From: Campylorhamphus procurvoides
Taxonomy: Eukaryota > Chordata > Aves > Passeriformes > Dendrocolaptidae
Direction of reading: 5' to 3'
Assembly (NCBI GenBank): GCA_013396655.1
Contig: WBMV01006503.1
Coordinates: 759,896 to 823,895, forward strand
DNA length: 64,000 bases
The notes under the pieces were generated by a model. The model did not search any database, was not told where the DNA came from, and saw nothing but the letters and a program-made list of their open reading frames with translations. Of the stretch, positions 58,483 through 64,000 are shown one piece after another. Every line of letters begins with the position of its first letter. Position 1 is the first letter of the stretch. Made by a program: the position numbers and the translations under genes.

Positions 58483-59662
58483 ACTCCAGGCTTCAAAGCA
58501 AGAGTGTTTCAAAGCCGTCCTGCAGTTGATCGAAACATCCAGGCAAAGCAGGGAGACAAATACCAGCAAGGATTTTCTGAATTGAGATTTAATCAAGGAA
58601 ATAACCCGTTTGACCAGTATTATTACCCCTTTTTCTCAGAACAAAAAGGTAATGCAAATGTGCATGTTTTGAACTTAATTAGTAATTTCAGCTTCTTGAT
58701 TTACTATGTCTATGCAAATGTTTATTCCTACAGCAGATTGTAACCTAACACAGTCTTGGGAGTTTTTGTGATTTGCTTTTGTTTGTTTTGGGCTTTTTTT
58801 TTTTCAAATATGCCATAAAACACTGTCTAGTGTTAAGCAGAACAGTAGATCTGTCATTTCCTTATTTTTTACTTGCAGATGATGCTTGTATCTTTGTCCC
58901 TAGAATATCTTGCACAGAAATCAATGCTGTAAATACAATATACTAAGGTGGAATGTAGCATGCAAGGCACAGTTTGAAAGAGAAAAATTACATCAGCAAA
59001 TTATTTCCTTAATTTATAAATATCCAGTTGGTTTGACAGGAATCTAATATTGCCCTGATTGCTGTGTGAAATAATGTGTTCTGAGAAGAAATAAAAGCTT
59101 GCAGGTGTATGATTTCCTGCAAAGAATTTGCACAGAATCATGATTTGATGGCATCAGAGCACATGCCAGGCTGATAGGTGACCTGTTTTGACAGCTGGGG
59201 CTGAACAAGGGGATTTGTTTGCTCCAAGGATTCCTTCGGGAAGCCTGGCTTTGCTCCTTCAGCTCTGGGCTAGAACTTGAGCCCTTTGCATAAACTGTCA
59301 CTACAAAGAATCCTTGCCTGTTGCTGCAGCCCGACAGCATGAGGTGTCATTCTTCTGATGTCTCAGCTCTGGCAGATCTGATGGGTACTGAAAACTTTCT
59401 GGATTTAAAAAAATCATTTTGTTCCCTGTAGTAGTCTTCCAGTATAATAACCTTAGAGAACGGCAAAGATTTATCTGGAAACTGACCTAAAATGCAGCAA
59501 AAATGTGAGTACCTTAAGTGCTGCAAGTTGGTCTGGTTTCCATTGCCCACAGAGGATCTGTCCTGGAAGGTGCCGCAGTAAGAAATGAAGGGGAGGCTTG
59601 GTTTGCTGGGAAGACATCCAGCCGTGTTTACCTTCCCCCTGTACGTGCTCCTGCTGCTTTCA

Positions 59663-59710
59663 GAAGACAAACACATGGGAAGACAAACACATGGAAAGGC
59701 AAACACGTAT
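59663..59710. repeat. 16-bp tandem repeat, two and a half copies
   Basis: gaagacaaacacatgg at 59663-59678, an identical copy at 59679-59694, then a diverged partial copy (aaaggcaaacacg). Confidence 0.85.
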
Positions 59711-62700
59711 CTGCAGAAGCTGGGGCTCAATCATTCCTTGCAAAAAGCAAAATGATGGAGGAGCTCCTCTTCTCTCTCTTTTGCAGCCTCCAGAGTCTTG
59801 CTTATGGTTTTAGAAATATGTTTTATCACACCCTGAGCCATAAATACACTGTATTGAGTTACAACCTGACTGGGATAAACTCGGCGCAAAGGCAGGCGGA
59901 GTCTGTCTCTGTTCCTTTAATGACCTTGTCATTCACCTGCCACCCTCCTCTGACAGAAATAAGTAATTCTGCTAATTCTGCTGCCTGGAAGCTATTAAGG
60001 GAGGACAGTCAGCCCCCCTAAGCTATTCTTTAAGGAAGTGCTATCAATGGGGACCAGTTGTTTCAGATGCTAATGGTATTGAATTGCACGGTTCTGCATG
60101 TTCAAAGCCAGCTGTAATCCTTGTTTATTTATGTTGCATCAGGGATCAGAGGCCCATTCTCTCAAACATTGTATGTTGACAGAGCTTGTAGTCCAAATAT
60201 AATTGGAACCTAATTGTGTTTGTCTGTGGCTTTTGCCATCAAGTAGGTCATTACTAGTAACCACTCTGGTGAGCAGTACCTTTGGTTTCAGAGATCTGCC
60301 AGGTACAGCTGTCCATCAGCCCAGGACAGAGTGTTGCAGCTGTACCTGGCACAAGTATTTCATTTCTAACCTTGCTTTCTGGTCACTGGGTGCAGCTAAG
60401 TTATCCCTGTACAGCACATCCTGCATCTAAATAAAAAAAGAAAAGAACAACAACAAAACAAAACTCTCTCTCTGAAATCAGGATGGCAAAACTAAAATTA
60501 AGGATCAGACTCTGGTGGTAAGTCTAAATTCCAGAAGGTCTTGTCAAACTGAACTACTGTCAGCACAGACAGCGTTATCCTCAGAACTGTCTCTGCCAAG
60601 TGAGATCACTAGTGAAGCCATCCAGACCTGAAGGCAAAGTACTCTATAAGGGCACTTACAGCACTATACCCACAGCTTTAAAAATCAGGCTCTGTTGTCC
60701 CAGCAGATGCAATGCTGTGTGCTACCTATGTGTGAGGGTGGGGTCTTTGGCTGTCAGAAAAATGCAGGGTAGAGCCAAACACTGAACATTCCCTCAAAAC
60801 CTGAAGTTAGAGTGAACAATAAACCCAGCATTTAACTTACAAGTCTGATTCCAATCTTTAAACCTACACTAAGCAGGTTAAGAGTAAGGAAATAGATTCA
60901 AGCTGCATTTAGAAAGACCACTTTGGCCAGATCCTGCTAATTCAAAGTGGCTCAAGCATTTCTAGCAACAGAGATTGATTTTTTTCACACCATCATTACA
61001 GAATGTGGAAAATATTTACCTTATAGCTCATTGGTCTAGTGGGCTTTCGTAAGACTGTGGTTGGCAGTTCACTGATGGCCTCAGATAGGGTAACCTTAGC
61101 CCTGCTGTGTCAGCTGAGCCAGGGCAGTGCCAGGCACTGCCACCAATCTCAGCTGCAAGGAGAGAAGGGTAAACTGAACCACGCTGTGGACCTTAGCCTC
61201 CAGCCGAGGTCTTGTGCTCAGCCTGGCATCACAGATCAGCTGGCTCACCGTGGCTTCTTCTAGACATGACCTGGACCAGTGCCGGTGCCCAGTGGTCCTC
61301 CAGCTTCAAACAAAAGCATCCCCAGATGAAAGGGGAGGGTGGTAGCTCTGCTGTGCTCCCCTCCACTCAGGGCCATTGCACAGGGAGCTGTAGGGAGAAG
61401 GCATGTGTTGTGCCTCCTGTCAAACTCAGTCACACCACACAGGACAGTCTGAACAGGGGGAAACAGGCAGGGGGATGCAAGAACAGCTTCAAGCCCAACT
61501 AGAACATTCTCTGCAGGCGTGCAGGCCAGCCAAGGCTGTCTCTGGCTCTCAATAAGGGCCAAAAAGCTCCTGCTTCCCGACAATGTGACACTCACACCTA
61601 CATCATGTTTGTGTACTTCAATGAGCAGAAGTGAACGCTTTCTCTGTTTTGAACCCTACAAAGTTTCTCCTGTCAGGATGAGTCAGTGGCATGAGCTGCA
61701 GCTAACACTGTTGTTTCTGCACTCCGTGCAACTCTTGTCAAAATATTTAGATTAGTGAGGCTCACCAACATACAGGAGAGGTTCTTCCTTTGCTCTGCAA
61801 GGGTATTGGACCCAGTTAAGCCCTACTAAGAATAAGGAGGGGAAATAGGAGTGATATCTGCAAACTTAAAATATTCCTTCCACTCCCTGTGCCTTAACAA
61901 GGTGTGAGGAAAAAAAAAAAAAAAGAACAGGGAGAGGAAGATGTCCAGAAATGGCCTTTTTACCTAAATCCATTGGGGATTTATTGAGGTAGCTAAATCA
62001 GTTAGCTCCTCTGTGCCAGAGTGTGGTGTTGTGTTGCCCATGGTCTCCTGTACTCTCCTCAAAACCCTAAGTGCCCCTGAAAGGACTGCAACACCCAACT
62101 CAGAAGGACAGCAAGGATGGATTCACTGCCTGCTCTACCTCCTGTGCCATAAGGATGCTGGCAATAGGACTGGGGAGGACACAGAGGAGGGATCTGGGTC
62201 CCAGGCTGCACCTGTGTTGCCCTCAGAGAGGAGCAGTTTCATCTCCCTTCTTGCCTCCTCTAAAGAGTCATTGTGCATCACCTCCATTAGGAGCTTAAAA
62301 TCAGATCCTGCCCTCTCCGCTGACGGCTTCATTTAGGTCTCTGAGTCACCAGTGGGGCCAGGTCCCTACATTTAGGCATTGCAGTGCTGGATGTTGCAGA
62401 CAAGCCCTCTGACTCCAGCCTGTGGATTCCACACATCTGCAATTCACCAGTTACTACATGAGTACCTAGACTGAGCAACTATGCAAGTGCTGCCCAGCAT
62501 GCCTGGAGCTGAGCGAGCCAAACAGCAGCAGAAGCTGCTGGAAAAACAAAGCTGTGTCTTGGTTCTTGGCCAGGCACTCGCTGCAGCACAGCCAAAGGCA
62601 GGTACCAGCACAGCTGCAGCACCGGGCAGACAGCAGCTCCATACAAGAGCTACAAGTGGTTTGATGTCTGGGCTTGGATCTTTGGGAACGCAGGGGTCAT

Positions 62701-62836
62701 AGCAGAGCCGAGGCATACCAGCTCCCATTGGAGAAGGGAACCAACTGCAGCCATGAAAGATCTGGATGGGAAAAAAAAAGTGAAAAACAAAAAAAAGAGA
62801 AAACAATCAAAATTGGGTTGCAGTATTTACAGCCAA

Positions 62837-62855
62837 TTTTATTTTATTTTATTTT
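62837..62855. repeat. (TTTTA)n microsatellite
   Basis: About four TTTTA units. Confidence 0.85.
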
Positions 62856-63112
62856 GGCAGTTTTCATGGATGTAAAATACATCCTTAGTTGTTATAAGTC
62901 ATAGTTAGTTGAAATCTACCGGGCTTCCCTTTTTTCCCTTGTTGAAGTCTTCACACTTCTTCTGGGGTGGGCTTGGAGCCTAAGGTGGCTGTTGATGTGG
63001 AAGATACCACCATGTCTGAAGTGAAAAGCTTAAATTCAAGATTTTAAGTTACTTATGGCTTAATTCAAGCCCTTGCAATGTCTTCAAACTGTATTACTTT
63101 GTGGGGGACTGT

Positions 63113-63133
63113 TTTTTTGTTTTGTTTTGTTTT
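63113..63133. repeat. (TTTTG)n microsatellite
   Basis: A T-run followed by about three TTTTG units. Confidence 0.85.
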
Positions 63134-64000
63134 AATTAAGAAACAAACATGAGAGTCTGGATATGCATAGATATGGCCCTGTTGCCCTGTTGCTCCTGTT
63201 GGGGCAGGTCCTGCACCGTGGGAGGTTGGGTGGCTCTGCTGTGGTCATGCACATGGCTCTGCTAGATGGTCCCAATCAGTAGGACCTGAACCTGGGCAGA
63301 GCAGGGCTGTGTGGAGCTGGAGACCAACTCTTCTGTGGCATCACTGGGACAGGGACTGGCAGATGCAGGGTGGGGGCCGGCATCTCTTTTGGCAACCACA
63401 CAGATGCACTCAGACAGCCCCTCACCTCTCTACACCTGGGGGACATGCCTCCACAGCCCCTGTCCCCTGATCCCTGGGGTCCCTGTCCTCCCCTGTCATG
63501 CCCATGTCCTCCTGGGCAGCTTTTTCCCATTTCTCCTCTTTCCAGTGTTCTCCATTATTTTACACAGTTCTCTTTGCTTATGAAAAGCAAAGCTATTCCA
63601 TGATGGCTGTCATCTTAAATGAGGCAAGCTTTTCCATCTCCTCCCATAAAATAAGCCCTTGGCTCTACTACAGTGGTGGCCAGCGTGCTCTGTGGCATCC
63701 AAAAGAGATCCTTCTAGAGTATCATACCATTCACAGCATTAGTACTTCCCTATTACTGCTGGAAATTCTGCAGTATTTTGCATCATTTTGGCCTTTTTAG
63801 TCCACGTTGCACTAGTGGTTGACAGTCATTCTGTGATTGCTGAGTGTGGCCCAATGTTTCCCACTTCTCTCATTTCCAGCTCACTTGAGACCTTGAACTT
63901 TGTTCTGTGAAAAAGCAAAAAATCAGAAGTGAAACAGAACAGTGTGGTGTTGCTCTCTTTGCTGAGCGAAACAGTCACTTCAAAGCATAGCTTTGCATGT

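Larger units (their letters stand above)
58651..64000. other. Intergenic stretch to the window end
   Basis: No gene recognised on either strand. It contains a small minisatellite (59663-59710), A-runs (61911-61925) and TTTTA and TTTTG repeats (62837-62855, 63113-63133). Confidence 0.5.

Noticed and set aside
63800..63840. 'cattctgtgattgctgag', resembling a CR1 terminal octamer
   Set aside because: No CR1 3' UTR sequence precedes it; the match is too short.
1..64000. tRNA, rRNA, snoRNA genes and CRISPR arrays
   Set aside because: No tRNA A/B boxes in a foldable context, no rRNA blocks and no regularly spaced direct repeats were seen; CRISPR would not be expected in a vertebrate.

Overview
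The window reads as vertebrate nuclear DNA, almost certainly from a bird. It is AT-rich, has one CpG-island promoter, one multi-exon gene with GT-AG introns, and several CR1 LINE fragments. The CR1 3' ends carry the bird-type hallmarks (an ATTCTRTG-like terminal octamer, 'atgatctttaag...ccttccaaccc' on the sense strand). No mammalian Alu, B1 or L1 elements were seen. The CR1 variety at 44.4 and 47.25 kb suggests, without proving, a non-galliform (neoavian) species.

Layout. 1-5,260: non-coding upstream flank with an ancient CR1 ORF2 relic at about 2.0-2.4 kb and nothing else recognised. 5,260-5,870: CpG island holding the DDX24 promoter, a four-copy 15-bp tandem repeat, a perfect CRE, a YY1-like site and non-coding exon 1. 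6,188-20,905: DDX24, plus strand, a DEAD-box RNA helicase of ribosome biogenesis. All nine exons could be placed; eight are coding and give one continuous 800-residue frame. Seven introns are GT-AG and the last is GC-AG. Its introns carry an old CR1 (intron 5) and a probable ERV LTR (intron 7). 20.9-64.0 kb: about 43 kb with no exon I can recognise. It holds a decayed class I (gammaretrovirus-like) ERV on the minus strand at 24.5-26.5 kb, CR1 fragments on both strands, microsatellites and a few G-quadruplex motifs.

Function. Only DDX24 has a product I can name. It has the full set of DEAD-box motifs in the right order, two lysine runs that look like nuclear/nucleolar localisation signals, and a family-specific acidic insert between motifs I and Ia. 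The rest is flanking or intergenic DNA and retroelement debris. In human, DDX24 lies between OTUB2/ASB2 and the IFI27 family; I found none of these here, so either the neighbourhood is rearranged or spread out, or short exons escaped me.

No new biological system stands out. The most checkable observations are the GC-AG last intron with a stop codon seven bases inside it, the uORF and minisatellite at the promoter, the ordered but broken retroviral pol, an LTR with duplicated U3-like blocks inside a DDX24 intron, and a textbook G-quadruplex next to a TA repeat.
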